A DNA stretch of 64,000 nucleotides from Mycetocola lacteus (lineage in GTDB: Bacteria; Actinomycetota; Actinomycetes; Actinomycetales; Microbacteriaceae), in contig NZ_RCUY01000002.1 in NCBI RefSeq assembly GCF_003667575.1, forward strand, positions 558,001-622,000, written 5' to 3'. A model generated the notes under the pieces. That model was not told where the DNA came from and did no database searches. It saw nothing but the letters and a program-made list of their open reading frames with translations. How positions within the stretch are numbered: the stretch's first letter is position 1; the number at the start of each line of letters is the position of its first letter. Position numbers and translations under genes: made by a program. Of this stretch, positions 37,530-47,545 are shown piece after piece.

Positions 37530-37605
37530 TTAACCCCGGGGAAATTTCGCCGCAAAACTGCGGCGTGTGCTGTGCGACGCGCCCGAGATGCGCTTGAATA
37601 GGGGG

Positions 37606-38535
37606 ATGAAGATTCTCCCCCTTCCCCAGAGCAACCTCCAGGCTTCCAACATCATTCTTGGACTCATGCGCATCGCCGAGCTCAGCGACCAGGACATCCG
37701 CACGCTGGTGGGTTCCGCGATTGACGCCGGCGTCAACGTGTTTGACCACGCCGACATCTACGGTGGTGCCCGCCACGCGTGTGAGGAGCGTTTTGGTAAC
37801 GCGGTGACCTTCACCGGTGCCGAGCGTGAAAACGTCATCATCCAGTCCAAGGTGGGCATCCGTCCGGGCTACTTCGACTTCTCCCGCGAGCACATCCTGA
37901 CCACCGCCCGCGAGGCGCTGGTCGCGCTGAAGACCGACTATCTCGACGTCTTCCTGCTGCACCGTCCCGACACCCTGGTTGAGCCCGAGGAGGTGGCCTC
38001 GGCCTTCGCTGAGCTGCACGAGCAGGGTCTGGTCCGAAACTTCGGTGTGTCCAACCACACCCCGGGTCAGATCGAGCTGCTGAAGAAGTACGTGGAGCAG
38101 CCGCTGATTGTCAACCAGGTGCAGCTGAGCATCACCCACGCCCCGCTGATCGCCTCGGGTATCGCCGCCAACATGGCGGGCCTGGACCAGTCGATCAGCC
38201 GCGACAACGGTCTGCTCGACTACGCCCGCCTGAACGACATCACTCTGCAGGCCTGGTCGCCGTTCCAGAAGGTATTCTTCGACGGCGTCTTCCTGGGCGA
38301 CCGCGAGGCCTTCGGCCCGCTGAACGACGTCCTGGACGAGCTGGCCGCAAAGTACGGCGTGACCCCGACCGCGATCGCCACCGCCTGGATCACCCGCCAC
38401 CCCGCAAACATCCAGGTCGTGCTGGGCACCACCAACCCGGGCCGCGTGGCCGAGGCCGCCGCCGGCTCCGAGCTCCCGCTGACCCGCGAGGAGTGGTACC
38501 GCCTGTTCACCGCGGCCGGTCACACCCTGCCGTAA
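37606..38535 (+). CDS. Aldo/keto reductase (YdhF-like)
   Basis: The 309-residue reductase shows the tetrad Asp47, Tyr52, Lys82 and His119. NFGVSNHTPGQIELL (about 145-159), followed by QVQLSITHAPLI, places it in the YdhF/oxidoreductase branch, different from the paralog at 19433. The substrate is unknown. I use the ATG at 37606: TTGAAT lies six bases upstream, and the gap AGGGGG could also bind the ribosome. It is monocistronic with its own terminator. Confidence 0.92.
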   Translation: MKILPLPQSNLQASNIILGLMRIAELSDQDIRTLVGSAIDAGVNVFDHADIYGGARHACEERFGNAVTFTGAERENVIIQSKVGIRPGYFDFSREHILTTAREALVALKTDYLDVFLLHRPDTLVEPEEVASAFAELHEQGLVRNFGVSNHTPGQIELLKKYVEQPLIVNQVQLSITHAPLIASGIAANMAGLDQSISRDNGLLDYARLNDITLQAWSPFQKVFFDGVFLGDREAFGPLNDVLDELAAKYGVTPTAIATAWITRHPANIQVVLGTTNPGRVAEAAAGSELPLTREEWYRLFTAAGHTLP

Positions 38536-38544
38536 TCAGACAAG

Positions 38545-38583
38545 AAATCCCCGCACGCGGTTCTCCGGGTGCGGGGATTTTTG
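38545..38583. terminator. Terminator between the aldo/keto reductase and amino-acid permease genes
   Basis: AAATCCCCGCAC (38545-38556) pairs with GTGCGGGGATTT (38569-38580), followed by more Ts on the plus strand; the A-run lets it serve the convergent gene too. Confidence 0.88.
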
Positions 38584-38593
38584 CTGCGGAAAC

Positions 38594-40108
38594 CTAGAGC
38601 TCGACAGGTGCGTCGGAGATACCTAGGGCCCGTTCCCGCGCCACCGCGTTGATGCGGCCGCGGGTCAGGAACCAGCCGATGATGAGCAGCGGGATCAGTG
38701 CCAGCGAGCCCACGAGCACCCAGCGACCCTGCTCGCTAAAGCCGAGTGATCCCAGCGCGAATCCAAGGAATGCCAGGGTGATGTAACCGCTCCAGGGAGC
38801 ACCGGGCATGCGGAACGTGGGGCGCTCGATTTCCCCGCGGCGCGAGAGACGGTAGAGCCGCAGCTGGCAGAGCACAATCGTGGCCCAGCCCATCAGCACC
38901 GCGATCGAGGCCACCTGGATCACGATCTCAAACGCGGCCTCGGGCAACAGATAGTTCAGCCCCACCCCGAGCACCGCGCAGGCCACGGTCAGCGTGATCC
39001 CCCCGGTCGGCACCCGGTGTTTGGAGAGCTTGCCCACAAACCTCGGCGCCGAGCCGTTAACCGACATCGAACGCAGGATCCGCCCGCTGGCATAGAGCCC
39101 GGCGTTGAGCCCCGAGAGCGCCGCGGTGAGGACCACCAGGTTCATGATTGATCCCACGATTTCGCCGGTCTGCGCCGACCCCAACCGGGCGAAGAAGGTC
39201 ACAAAGGGCGATTCCCCGGCGCGGTACTGGTCGGTCGGAAGCAGCAGGGTCAACAGCAGCACCGAGCCCACATAGAACACCGCGATGCGCAGGATCACGC
39301 TGTTGACCGCGCGCGGCATGACCCGCGCCGGCTCGCTAGTCTCCCCGGCGGCGACCCCGACCAGCTCAATCGAGGCGTAGGCAAACACCACCCCGGTGAA
39401 CACCACCAGCGCCGGGAGAATACCGTGGGGCATCCAGCCACCGCTCTCGGCGATCATGTTCCAGCCCACCGGGCCCGCATCCGTCTCGGCGCGCAACACC
39501 AGCAGCACGATGCCCACGATCAGGAATGCGATCAGCGTGCCCACCTTGATGATGGAGAACCAAAATTCCAGCTCACCAAACACCCCGACCGCCACCAGGT
39601 TGACCGCAAACATCACCGCCAGCGCGATCAGCGCTAGGACCCACTGCGGGGTATCGCGCAGCGGCGCCCACAGGTGACCCCAGAAGCGCAGATAGAGGGC
39701 GACCGCGGTGACATCGGCAATCGAGGTCATCACGTAGTTCAGAAACACCATCCAGCCGGCGACAAAGGCCAGCTTCTCCCCGAAGAATTCGCGCGCATAG
39801 GAGACGAATGAGCCGGAGGTGGGCCGGTGCAGCACCAGCTCCCCCAGCGCCCGCAGGACAAAGAAGACGAATATGCCGCAGAGAAGGAAGACCAGGACGA
39901 GGATCGGCCCGGCCTCGTGCAGGCGGCCTCCGGCACCCATGAATAATCCGGTGCCAATGGCCCCGCCGAGGGCGATCATCTGAATGTGTCGGGGACGCAG
40001 CGAGGTGCTGTATCCCGTATCCGCGTCCCGGAACGGCGCGCGAGGCACGGCACCGGTCTTCCCCGCTGCCGACGCGCGTGTGTGCTCGCCCGATTGTGAC
40101 CGTTGCAT
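38594..40108 (-). CDS. Amino-acid permease, APC superfamily
   Basis: The 504-residue importer has 12 hydrophobic segments and the amino-acid transporter signature with [20 protein letters not shown] near residues 32-51, followed by [17 protein letters not shown], close to the AnsP/GabP branch (asparagine, GABA or aromatic amino acids). The substrate cannot be settled by sequence. I start it at the ATG at 40108 because GGGGG lies just upstream; a longer in-frame start at 40174 looks non-coding. It is transcribed alone. Confidence 0.88.
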   Translation of the reverse strand: MQRSQSGEHTRASAAGKTGAVPRAPFRDADTGYSTSLRPRHIQMIALGGAIGTGLFMGAGGRLHEAGPILVLVFLLCGIFVFFVLRALGELVLHRPTSGSFVSYAREFFGEKLAFVAGWMVFLNYVMTSIADVTAVALYLRFWGHLWAPLRDTPQWVLALIALAVMFAVNLVAVGVFGELEFWFSIIKVGTLIAFLIVGIVLLVLRAETDAGPVGWNMIAESGGWMPHGILPALVVFTGVVFAYASIELVGVAAGETSEPARVMPRAVNSVILRIAVFYVGSVLLLTLLLPTDQYRAGESPFVTFFARLGSAQTGEIVGSIMNLVVLTAALSGLNAGLYASGRILRSMSVNGSAPRFVGKLSKHRVPTGGITLTVACAVLGVGLNYLLPEAAFEIVIQVASIAVLMGWATIVLCQLRLYRLSRRGEIERPTFRMPGAPWSGYITLAFLGFALGSLGFSEQGRWVLVGSLALIPLLIIGWFLTRGRINAVARERALGISDAPVEL

Positions 40109-40243
40109 CCTTGCCCCCGTTGTCCACCGCGGGGGCGAGTCCCCCCCAGACGGCAGTGGGATCCTACAGAGCAAGCCTGGGGGACACGCGCCCAGAACGC
40201 TCAGACTGGCGAGTGCATGTCACATATCAGCGGGAGGGGCGCT

Positions 40244-40552
40244 CTAGACCCCCGGCGCGATAACCGGCAGGCCCGCCTGAGCCCAGGCGTTCATGCCGCC
40301 CTCGACGTTGACCACGTTCAGGCCCTTCTGTTCGAGGTAGGCGCCGACGCGGGCGCTGCGCACGCCGCCGGCGCAGATCAGGTACAGGGTCTCGGCCTCG
40401 GGGAGCTCGCCCTCGCGCTTCATGAAGGTGCTCATCGGCAGCAGGGTGGCCTCGGGGGCGACACCACCGGCGTGCTCCTCGGGTTCGCGCACGTCGATCA
40501 GCGCGACTCCGGGGTTCAGGGCGGCCAGTTCGGTGACGGTGATTTCCTGCAT
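40244..40552 (-). CDS. Rhodanese-like sulfurtransferase
   Basis: The 102-residue single-domain rhodanese has the persulfide-forming Cys60 in the loop CAGGVRS and the entry motif DVREPEEHAGG (20-30). It should carry sulfane sulfur; the acceptor is unknown. AGGA lies just before the ATG. It lies between the permease and clpB on the same strand but separated from clpB by a terminator. Confidence 0.92.
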   Translation of the reverse strand: MQEITVTELAALNPGVALIDVREPEEHAGGVAPEATLLPMSTFMKREGELPEAETLYLICAGGVRSARVGAYLEQKGLNVVNVEGGMNAWAQAGLPVIAPGV

Positions 40553-40619
40553 GTCCTAAATTCCTTCCCGGGACCGAGCGGCCCACGGCTTCGAGCGTAT
40601 ACCTGCGCCCAGGCTAACG

Positions 40620-40655
40620 CGCGATGGCCCCGGGTTATGCCCCGAGGCCATCGCG
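40620..40655 (-). terminator. Terminator of clpB
   Basis: CGCGATGGCC and GGCCATCGCG, extended by CGGG/CCCG with a mismatch, form a long hairpin directly after the clpB stop codon. Confidence 0.75.
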
Positions 40656-40664
40656 TGTTGTGGG

Positions 40665-42803
40665 CTATTCGCCGGTGCGAATTGCCAGGCTCTCGCCGTC
40701 GAGGTCCACCACCACGGTGTCCCCGTCGCGCACACTGCCCGCGAGCAGCGCGGTGGCCAGGCGATCGTCGATCTGCTTCTGCATCAGACGACGCAGCGGA
40801 CGCGCACCATACAGCGGGTCGTAGCCGCGTTCGGCGAGCCACGCCCGGGCATCCGGGGTGACCGCGAGCTCGAGTCGACGTGCAGCCAACCGGCGCTGCA
40901 GTCGGTCGATGTACAGCTCGACGATCTGGCCGAGGTCCTCCTCGCTCAGTGCCTGGAACACCACGATGTCATCAAGCCGGTTCACAAACTCCGGTTTGAA
41001 TGCCTGCCGCACGGCCTGCTGCACCATGCTCTCCTTGGTGTCAGCGGAGAGGGTCGGATCGATCAGGACCTGGGAGCCGAGGTTCGAGGTGAGGATCAGG
41101 ATCGTATTGCGGAAGTCCACCGTGCGTCCCTGTCCATCTGTCAGACGCCCGTCATCCAGCACCTGCAGCAGGATGTCAAAGACCTCGGGGTGGGCCTTCT
41201 CCACCTCATCCAGCAGAACCACCGAATACGGACGACGACGCACGGCCTCGGTCAGCTGACCGCCCTGCTCATACCCGACGTATCCGGGCGGGGCACCCAC
41301 CAGGCGCGAGACGGCGAACTTCTCACCGTACTCGCTCATGTCGATGCGGACCATCGCCTTCTCATCGTCAAACAGGAACTCGGCCAGGGCCTTGGCCAGC
41401 TCGGTCTTTCCCACGCCGGTCGGGCCCAGGAAGAGGAACGATCCGGTGGGACGGTTGGGATCGGAGACTCCGGCACGGCTGCGTCGCACGGCGTCGGCCA
41501 CGGCGGCCACGGCCTTGCGCTGACCGATCAGGCGACGGCCCAGCTCCTGCTCAAGGTTGAGCAGCTTCTCGGTCTCACCCTGCAGCAGTCGCCCCACGGG
41601 GATCCCCGTCCAGGCGGCAATCACCGCGGCGATATCATCGGCACCCACCTGGTCGTTGACCATCTTGTCCGCGGTGTTCTCCGAGGACTCGGCCTCGGCC
41701 AACTCCCGCACGATCACCGGAATCTCGCCGTAGAGCAGCTTGGAGGCCTTCTCCAGCTTGCCCTCGCGCTGGGCGCGGTCGGCCTCGATCCGGGCGCGGT
41801 CAAGCTTTTCCTTGAGCTCTCCCACGCGGTTCAGGCTTGAGCGTTCCAGCTCCCACCGGCTTTGCAGATCGGTCAGCTTCTCCTGGCGGGCAGCCAGGTC
41901 CGCGCGCAGCGCCGCCAGACGCTGCTTGCTCGCCTCGTCCTTCTCCCGCTTGAGTGCAAGCTCCTCGAGCTTGAGGCGGTCCACGCTGCGGCGCAGCTCA
42001 TCGATCTCGACCGGGGCCGAGTCGATCTCCATCCGCAACCGGGACGCGGCCTCATCGATCAGGTCGATGGCCTTATCCGGCAGCTGACGGGCGGGGATGT
42101 AGCGGCTGGAGAGCGAGGCGGCCGCGACCAGTGCGCTGTCGGCAATGGTCACCTTGTGGTGCGCCTCGTAGCGCTCCTTGAGTCCACGCAGGATCGCGAT
42201 GGTGTCCTCAACCGAAGGCTCCCCCACATACACCTGCTGGAAGCGACGCTCCATCGCCGCATCGGCCTCGATGTACTGCCGGTATTCATCCAGCGTGGTG
42301 GCACCGATCAGGCGCAGCTCGCCACGGGCGAGCATGGGCTTGAGCATGTTCGCGGCGGCGACCGAGCCCTCGCCGGCCCCGGCACCCATCAGGGTGTGCA
42401 GCTCGTCGATGAAGGTGATGATCTCACCGTCGGCATCGTTGATTTCCTGCAGCACGGCCTTGAGGCGCTCCTCGAACTCGCCGCGATACTTGGCACCGGC
42501 CACGAGGGCGGCCAGATCGAGGGAGACAAGCTGCTTGCCCTTGAGGGAGTCGGCCACATCTCCGGCGACGATGCGCTGGGCGAGCCCCTCCACCACGGCG
42601 GTTTTACCCACGCCGGGTTCTCCGATCAGGACCGGGTTGTTTTTGGTACGCCGAGTGAGCACCTGGCTGACACGACGAATCTCGGCATCGCGGCCGATGA
42701 CCGGGTCGAGCTTGCCGGTTGCGGCAATCGCGGTGAGGTTCACGCCGTACTGCTCAAGGGCGCTCTTTGCTTGTTCCTGGGGTGGCTGCTGGCCTGGTTG
42801 CAC
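40665..42803 (-). CDS. clpB: ClpB-type disaggregase without N-domain
   Basis: ClpB threads aggregated proteins with help from DnaK. The 712-residue protein has both AAA+ domains: Walker A GEPGVGKT at 61-68 and GPTGVGKT near residue 455, with the M-domain coiled coil between them (about 270-400). The usual N-terminal domain of about 145 residues is missing: the protein begins just before the first AAA+ domain. The start is the GTG at 42803, with AAGGAG seven bases upstream; an ATG at 42869 lies in the HAIR operator and has no site. The HAIR element at 42850-42870 puts it under HspR control. Confidence 0.94.
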   Translation of the reverse strand: MQPGQQPPQEQAKSALEQYGVNLTAIAATGKLDPVIGRDAEIRRVSQVLTRRTKNNPVLIGEPGVGKTAVVEGLAQRIVAGDVADSLKGKQLVSLDLAALVAGAKYRGEFEERLKAVLQEINDADGEIITFIDELHTLMGAGAGEGSVAAANMLKPMLARGELRLIGATTLDEYRQYIEADAAMERRFQQVYVGEPSVEDTIAILRGLKERYEAHHKVTIADSALVAAASLSSRYIPARQLPDKAIDLIDEAASRLRMEIDSAPVEIDELRRSVDRLKLEELALKREKDEASKQRLAALRADLAARQEKLTDLQSRWELERSSLNRVGELKEKLDRARIEADRAQREGKLEKASKLLYGEIPVIVRELAEAESSENTADKMVNDQVGADDIAAVIAAWTGIPVGRLLQGETEKLLNLEQELGRRLIGQRKAVAAVADAVRRSRAGVSDPNRPTGSFLFLGPTGVGKTELAKALAEFLFDDEKAMVRIDMSEYGEKFAVSRLVGAPPGYVGYEQGGQLTEAVRRRPYSVVLLDEVEKAHPEVFDILLQVLDDGRLTDGQGRTVDFRNTILILTSNLGSQVLIDPTLSADTKESMVQQAVRQAFKPEFVNRLDDIVVFQALSEEDLGQIVELYIDRLQRRLAARRLELAVTPDARAWLAERGYDPLYGARPLRRLMQKQIDDRLATALLAGSVRDGDTVVVDLDGESLAIRTGE

Positions 42804-43112
42804 GGGTTCTCTCCTTCTCCTGGTGCTAGCGGGAATCGTCTCCCACAAACTTGAGCCTTGTTGACTCAAGTTTACATCCTGCGACGATTTGATACCAGTC
42901 GTTAAGGGTAAATAAAACTCAGAATTCCCTGATTGAACGCCGATTCGATGCCGGGTGTTTTCTACTCATGGGCCCACACTAAATATCAAACACACCCGGA
43001 GGCCCTCCCCCAATTGGGGAAATCCGGGTTAGGTTGGAGGTACTCGACTGTCGGCGCGTCGCGCGCGCCAGCCTGCTTTGATGCGGGAAAACCGGCCGGA
43101 AGGATTAGATTC
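42804..43112. other. 309-base divergent control region of clpB and the M23 gene
   Basis: The clpB side holds its ribosome-binding site and the HAIR operator. The remaining part (about 42871-43112) is AT-richer near the middle, contains a short CCCCCAATTGGGG hairpin near 43005-43018 and the leader of the M23 gene; no riboswitch class was recognised and no coding frame seems real. Confidence 0.4.
42850..42870. promoter_or_regulatory. HAIR element (HspR operator) of clpB
   Basis: CTTGAG, nine bases and CTCAAG form the HspR inverted repeat (consensus CTTGAGT-N7-ACTCAAG), about 46 bases upstream of the clpB GTG. Confidence 0.9.
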
Positions 43113-44453
43113 TTGAGAACTCGTAGCCGCGTAGGCACCGCCCTACTCGCCCTCGGGGTGCTCGTCTGCACCCTGGGGATTACCTCGCCGGCAAACGCCG
43201 CGGGGGCCGACTACCCCAGCTGGGATGACGTCCAGCGCGCCCGACAGAACGAACAGACGGCCGCCACCGAGGTCACCAAGGTGGAGGGCCTGATCAAGGA
43301 CCTCAACACCAACGTGGCCAACACCCAGGCCGCCGCCAACATCGCCGCCGATCAGTACCAGGCGGCCGACGCGGTGGCCACCGAGGCCGAGATCAACTCC
43401 AACCGCCTCGCCGCCGAGGTCAAGGATGCCACCGCCGCCGCCGAGGAATCCGCCGGCCAGGTCGCCGTGTTGATGTCGAAGATGGGTCGCAGCACCGGCA
43501 GCTCGGTGTCCCTGGAACTGCTGGGCGACCCCAAGAACGCCGACGACGCCCTCTATAAGCTCGGCGCGATGACCAAGCTCACCGAGCGCTCCACCGAAAC
43601 CCTGGACCGCGCCAAGCAGGCGGCCAACCTGGTGACCACGCTGAACGCCCAGGCCACCGTCGCCACCGACATCCTTACCCAGGCTCGCGCCGACGCCGAG
43701 GGAGCCCTGAACCGGGCCACCGCCGCCTCGGCCGCCGCCCAGAGCGCCGTCGCCGAGCAGGAGGCCAACCAATCCCGCCTGATCGAGCAGCTGGCCACCC
43801 TCAAGGGAACCCGCGTGGAGGAGGAACAGCAGTACGCCGTGGGTGTGGCTGTCCGGGCCGAGGAAGCCCGTAAGCGCGCCGAGGAGGAGGCCGCCCGCAA
43901 GCGCGCCGCCGAGGAGGAGGCGCGGCGACAGGCCGAAGCCAATAAGCCCAAGCCGGGCACCGGCGGAGGCGGCGGAGGCGTTGTCCTGCCGCCGACCCCG
44001 CCCCAGACCGGTAACGGAACCGGCACCTACTTCGCCCCGTCCAGCTCGGGCTGGTGGCGTCCGGCACCGGGTGGCATCACCTCGCCGTACGGTCCGCGTC
44101 CGGTCATGTGCCCCAAGGGCTGCTCGGCACCGTTCCACGCCGGACTCGACTTCGGTGGGGCCAGCGGCACCCCGATCAAGGCGGTGCAGGATGGCACCGT
44201 GGTCTTCGCCGGCAACGCCGGGGCTTTTGGTAACCGCGTCATCGTCGACCACGGCGGCGGAATCCAGTCCTACTACGGCCACCTCAGCGGCTTCAACGTG
44301 AGCGTGGGTAGCCGCGTCAGCGGCGGCACCGTGATCGCCTACATGGGCCAGACCGGCGTGGCCACCGGCCCGCACCTGGACCTGAAGATCTACGTCGGCG
44401 CGAACCACACCGACCCCGCCGCATTCCTGCGGGCACGCGGCGTGCGCATCTAG
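43113..44453 (+). CDS. Secreted M23 peptidase with N-terminal coiled coil
   Basis: The 446-residue protein resembles EnvC/RipA-type division hydrolases: signal peptide (1-29, ANA-AG), a long Ala/Glu coiled coil (about 35-290), a Gly-rich linker and a LytM/M23 domain with H-x3-D in FHAGLDF and HLDLK near the end. I start it at the TTG at 43113, where GGAAGG lies eight bases upstream and a proper signal peptide begins; upstream in-frame ATGs give no signal. A Cys pair in the MCPKGC loop precedes the zinc His, as in the gene at 14806. It probably splits peptidoglycan at division. Confidence 0.88.
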   Translation: MRTRSRVGTALLALGVLVCTLGITSPANAAGADYPSWDDVQRARQNEQTAATEVTKVEGLIKDLNTNVANTQAAANIAADQYQAADAVATEAEINSNRLAAEVKDATAAAEESAGQVAVLMSKMGRSTGSSVSLELLGDPKNADDALYKLGAMTKLTERSTETLDRAKQAANLVTTLNAQATVATDILTQARADAEGALNRATAASAAAQSAVAEQEANQSRLIEQLATLKGTRVEEEQQYAVGVAVRAEEARKRAEEEAARKRAAEEEARRQAEANKPKPGTGGGGGGVVLPPTPPQTGNGTGTYFAPSSSGWWRPAPGGITSPYGPRPVMCPKGCSAPFHAGLDFGGASGTPIKAVQDGTVVFAGNAGAFGNRVIVDHGGGIQSYYGHLSGFNVSVGSRVSGGTVIAYMGQTGVATGPHLDLKIYVGANHTDPAAFLRARGVRI

Positions 44454-44481
44454 TCTCGGCGCAGCCCGGCACCAACACAGA

Positions 44482-44509
44482 AATGGCCCCCGCTTTGGCG
44501 GGGGCCATT
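44482..44509. terminator. Terminator between the M23 and alpha/beta hydrolase genes
   Basis: AATGGCCCCCGC (44482-44493) pairs exactly with 44498-44509 around a four-base loop. Confidence 0.88.
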
Positions 44510-44527
44510 CGTGTTGAGGGGAGGGCG

Positions 44528-45481
44528 TTACGGTGCGGGGGTGTGGGCCGAGAGGTAGGCGATCGTCTCGGTGGCGATGGCCTCGCTCTGGGTGTGGTGC
44601 AGGTAGTGCTCACCCTTGAGCGAGATGACCTGCCCCTGACTGGTCGTGGCCGCCTGCTCCTGGTGCAGCTCAAGCCATCCTGGCACCTCCTCGTTGTCGC
44701 TGTTGGCGACAAACAGGAGCACCGGAAGGTCCGTCGGGAAGGACTGCTTCCGGGCCGCCTCGAAGTTCTGCCCGGTCAGGCCCGCCTCGCTCACGGCCAC
44801 ATCGTTCAGCGCATTGTGACGCGCCAGAATCTCCATCTGCTCCTTCTGGGCGGCGGAGTAGGCGTCGATTCCCTCATACATGCTCGGTGCCAGGCTGTCC
44901 AGCACCCGCATCAGGCCCAGTGGTTTCAGACCACGCAAATCTTCGAGCCCCTGGATGCTCTCGGATCCGGGCTGGTTCGGCACACTCGAATCGATGCCCA
45001 CAAACGCGGTCACCTCACTCGGGTAGGTGTTCACGTAGTCCAGTGCATAGATCCCGGCGATCGAGTGCCCCATCAGCGCGTACTTTGTGACGCCCAGCTC
45101 GGCCAGGGCCGTATGGACCTCCTTCACGATGTTGTCGCTGGTGCGCGGCACCTCGGTGTCATCGCTCAATCCGTAACCCAGCGGTTCGACCGCGACCACC
45201 CGGTAGGTGGGTGAGAGCTTGTCGATGACCGGGGCGAAGTCCACGGCCGGGGCCCCGGTGCCGAGGCCCGGCAGCATAACGATGGTTTCGGGACCATCGC
45301 CCTGCACGAGTACGTTCATCTTCTTCCCGTCCACCTCGACCAGCTGGCCGTAGTGCTCCAGGCCGCCCATTTCACGCTGGCTGGCCACCGCGTTGACCAC
45401 GCTGGTGGTGCCAAGGCCGGCGGCAATCAGGGCCGCAATCGACCCGATGACGATGAGTGGAACCTTGATGATTTTCTTCAT
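44528..45481 (-). CDS. Alpha/beta hydrolase with N-terminal membrane anchor
   Basis: The 317-residue protein has one hydrophobic N-terminal segment (7-30) and an alpha/beta hydrolase fold with nucleophile Ser140 in GHSIAG, the LPGLGTG oxyanion region (70-76) and a late GEHYLHH catalytic His. It is probably attached to the membrane or exported and cleaves an ester or similar bond; the substrate is unknown. The ribosome-binding site is weak. It is divergent from a sensor kinase gene. Confidence 0.88.
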   Translation of the reverse strand: MKKIIKVPLIVIGSIAALIAAGLGTTSVVNAVASQREMGGLEHYGQLVEVDGKKMNVLVQGDGPETIVMLPGLGTGAPAVDFAPVIDKLSPTYRVVAVEPLGYGLSDDTEVPRTSDNIVKEVHTALAELGVTKYALMGHSIAGIYALDYVNTYPSEVTAFVGIDSSVPNQPGSESIQGLEDLRGLKPLGLMRVLDSLAPSMYEGIDAYSAAQKEQMEILARHNALNDVAVSEAGLTGQNFEAARKQSFPTDLPVLLFVANSDNEEVPGWLELHQEQAATTSQGQVISLKGEHYLHHTQSEAIATETIAYLSAHTPAP

Positions 45482-45652
45482 GATGTACCCGTGCTTCCTG
45501 CGGGTCCCGGTGTGGGTTTTCCGCTGATGCCTTCAGTCTGTCGACCTCGGCCTTCGGACGGCAGTTGCACGGTGTCACCTTCATCCATGACACATGTCAC
45601 GGTTCCGCAGGATTCCGCCCCTGCGGCGGACAAGCGTCGCTAGGCTGGGGTC

Positions 45653-46909
45653 ATGTCAGCCGCGTCTGCTCCGCACCCGGGACCCCTCGATTCGGGCGAC
45701 CCTGCCGCGCGCCGCGGGGTCACGGACCTGGTCCGCGGACGCCGCTACACGGCCTGGAGTCTCTGGTTTGTGAACCTCAGCTTTGGCCTCATGCAACTGG
45801 TACTCGCCGATCCGCGCACCGAACCGCAGCGGATGCTGGTCCTCTCCACCCTCACCATCATCACCACAGCGCTTGCCTGCGCGCTGGTGTCCCGGGTGAT
45901 CCGTGAGATGGCACAGGTCACCGCCCCGGGCGGGGTTCTGCGTCCGCTGCCAATCGCGCTCATGGTCTCGGCCCTCGCCACCTGGGTGATCGGAGCTTCC
46001 TCCTCGGTGGTCGCCTGGAACTGGGCGCTCACCCTGACCGTGGCCACCGGGATGGTGCTATGTCTGGTGCCGGTGGCGGCCCGGTTCTGGGTCTTCCTGG
46101 GCAGCGTGGTCCTGCTGGTGGGCATCTTCGCGCTCGGCGCCGTGATCGCCGGTCGCCCGGTGGATCTTCGCGCCACACTCTCGGATATCACCCTGCTCAT
46201 CCTGCTCAGCATGGGCCTCGTCCTGCTCCCACTCACCTATGCCTCGCTCATCTGGAGCCTGCGTGTGCTGGAGCGGATGGATCGGGCCCGGCGGATGGCA
46301 TCGGATCTGGCGATCGCCCGCGAACGCCTGCGCTTCGCCACCGACCTGCACGATATTCAGGGGCACAACCTCCAGGTGATCGCGCTCAAGAGCGAACTCG
46401 CCGAACGCCTTCTGGAGCGGGACCCTGCCGCAGCCGCGGCCGAGCTGTCGGCGATTCGTACCATCAGCCGCGCCGCGCTGGAGGACACCCGGGCGGTCGT
46501 GAACAACTACCGCACGGTTACCGTGGCGGTCGAGGCACGCGGTGCGGCCTCGGTGCTGGCCTCGGCGGGGATCGACTGCACGGTATCGATAACCGACGCG
46601 GCGATCCCGGCGGATATCGGAACGGTCCTGGCCCTGGCGATCCGCGAGGCCACCACCAACCTGCTGCGACATGCCCAGCCCACCCGGGCAGCGATCACCC
46701 TCGCCGAGGTCGGAGGAGGGTTCCTGCTCACCGTGGAAAACGACGGGGCCACGAGGCGACGCCAGGAGAATGCGGGCACGGGATTGGCGGGGCTTGGGGA
46801 ACGCGCCGCCGCAATCGGCGGAACCGTTGCCGGCGAGCGGCAGAATGGTAACTTCACCCTGACCGTGCGTGTGCCCGGCAGCATCTCATCCGCGAGGGAG
46901 CAGTCATGA
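45653..46909 (+). CDS. DesK-like two-component sensor histidine kinase
   Basis: The 418-residue kinase has about six membrane segments within residues 30-205, a HisKA_3 helix with His233 in DLHDIQGHNLQ, and a short HATPase domain. The DxHD/QGHNLQ pattern is typical of DesK, which senses membrane fluidity. TAGGCT lies exactly six bases before the ATG, so the start is probably leaderless. It is coupled to the response regulator by an ATGA overlap. The signal is inferred from family likeness only. Confidence 0.9.
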   Translation: MSAASAPHPGPLDSGDPAARRGVTDLVRGRRYTAWSLWFVNLSFGLMQLVLADPRTEPQRMLVLSTLTIITTALACALVSRVIREMAQVTAPGGVLRPLPIALMVSALATWVIGASSSVVAWNWALTLTVATGMVLCLVPVAARFWVFLGSVVLLVGIFALGAVIAGRPVDLRATLSDITLLILLSMGLVLLPLTYASLIWSLRVLERMDRARRMASDLAIARERLRFATDLHDIQGHNLQVIALKSELAERLLERDPAAAAAELSAIRTISRAALEDTRAVVNNYRTVTVAVEARGAASVLASAGIDCTVSITDAAIPADIGTVLALAIREATTNLLRHAQPTRAAITLAEVGGGFLLTVENDGATRRRQENAGTGLAGLGERAAAIGGTVAGERQNGNFTLTVRVPGSISSAREQS

Positions 46910-47535
46910 GTACGGCACCATCGACGCCCGCGCCGCTGCGACTGCTGATCGCCGACGATGAGGAACTCATTCGCGGAGCCTTGGTCGCGCTGCTCAGTCT
47001 GGAACCCGATCTTGAGGTGATCGCCGATGTTTCCGACGGCGGCGCGGCGGTCACCGCGGCCGCCGAGCACCGCCCCGACGTGGTGCTGCTGGACCTGGAG
47101 ATGCCCGTACTGGATGGCGTGGATGCGGCCATCCAGATTCGGCGCACCCTCGACACCCGGATCGTGCTGGTCACCCGGCACGCCCGTCCGGGCACGCTTA
47201 AGCGTGCGCTGTCGGCGGGGATTTCCGGGTTTGTCCCCAAGTCCACCCCGGCATCCGAGCTCGCACAGATCATCCGCGCGGTCGCCCGTGGGGAACGCTA
47301 TATCGACCGCGATCTGGCCGCCGCGGCGCTCACCGAGGACGAAAACCCGCTCACTGCCCGCGAGCGTGACGTGCTGCGGCTGACCCGAGAGGGCCTACCC
47401 ACCAAACTCGTGGCGAAGCATCTGCACCTGGCCCACGGCACCGTGCGCAACCACACCTCGGCGGCGATGCTCAAGCTCAACGCCGAATCCCGCGTCCAGG
47501 CGGCGGCGATCGCCTGGGACAACGGCTGGATCTAG
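46906..47535 (+). CDS. DesR-like NarL family response regulator
   Basis: The 209-residue regulator has receiver residues Asp17/Asp18, phospho-acceptor Asp63 and a Lys in VPKS, followed by a LuxR helix-turn-helix (LTARERDVLRLTREG, HLAHGTVRNHTSAAMLKL). It is translationally coupled to the kinase. No desaturase gene is adjacent, so the target set is unknown. Confidence 0.92.
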   Translation: MSTAPSTPAPLRLLIADDEELIRGALVALLSLEPDLEVIADVSDGGAAVTAAAEHRPDVVLLDLEMPVLDGVDAAIQIRRTLDTRIVLVTRHARPGTLKRALSAGISGFVPKSTPASELAQIIRAVARGERYIDRDLAAAALTEDENPLTARERDVLRLTREGLPTKLVAKHLHLAHGTVRNHTSAAMLKLNAESRVQAAAIAWDNGWI

Positions 47536-47545
47536 TCCGCCAACG

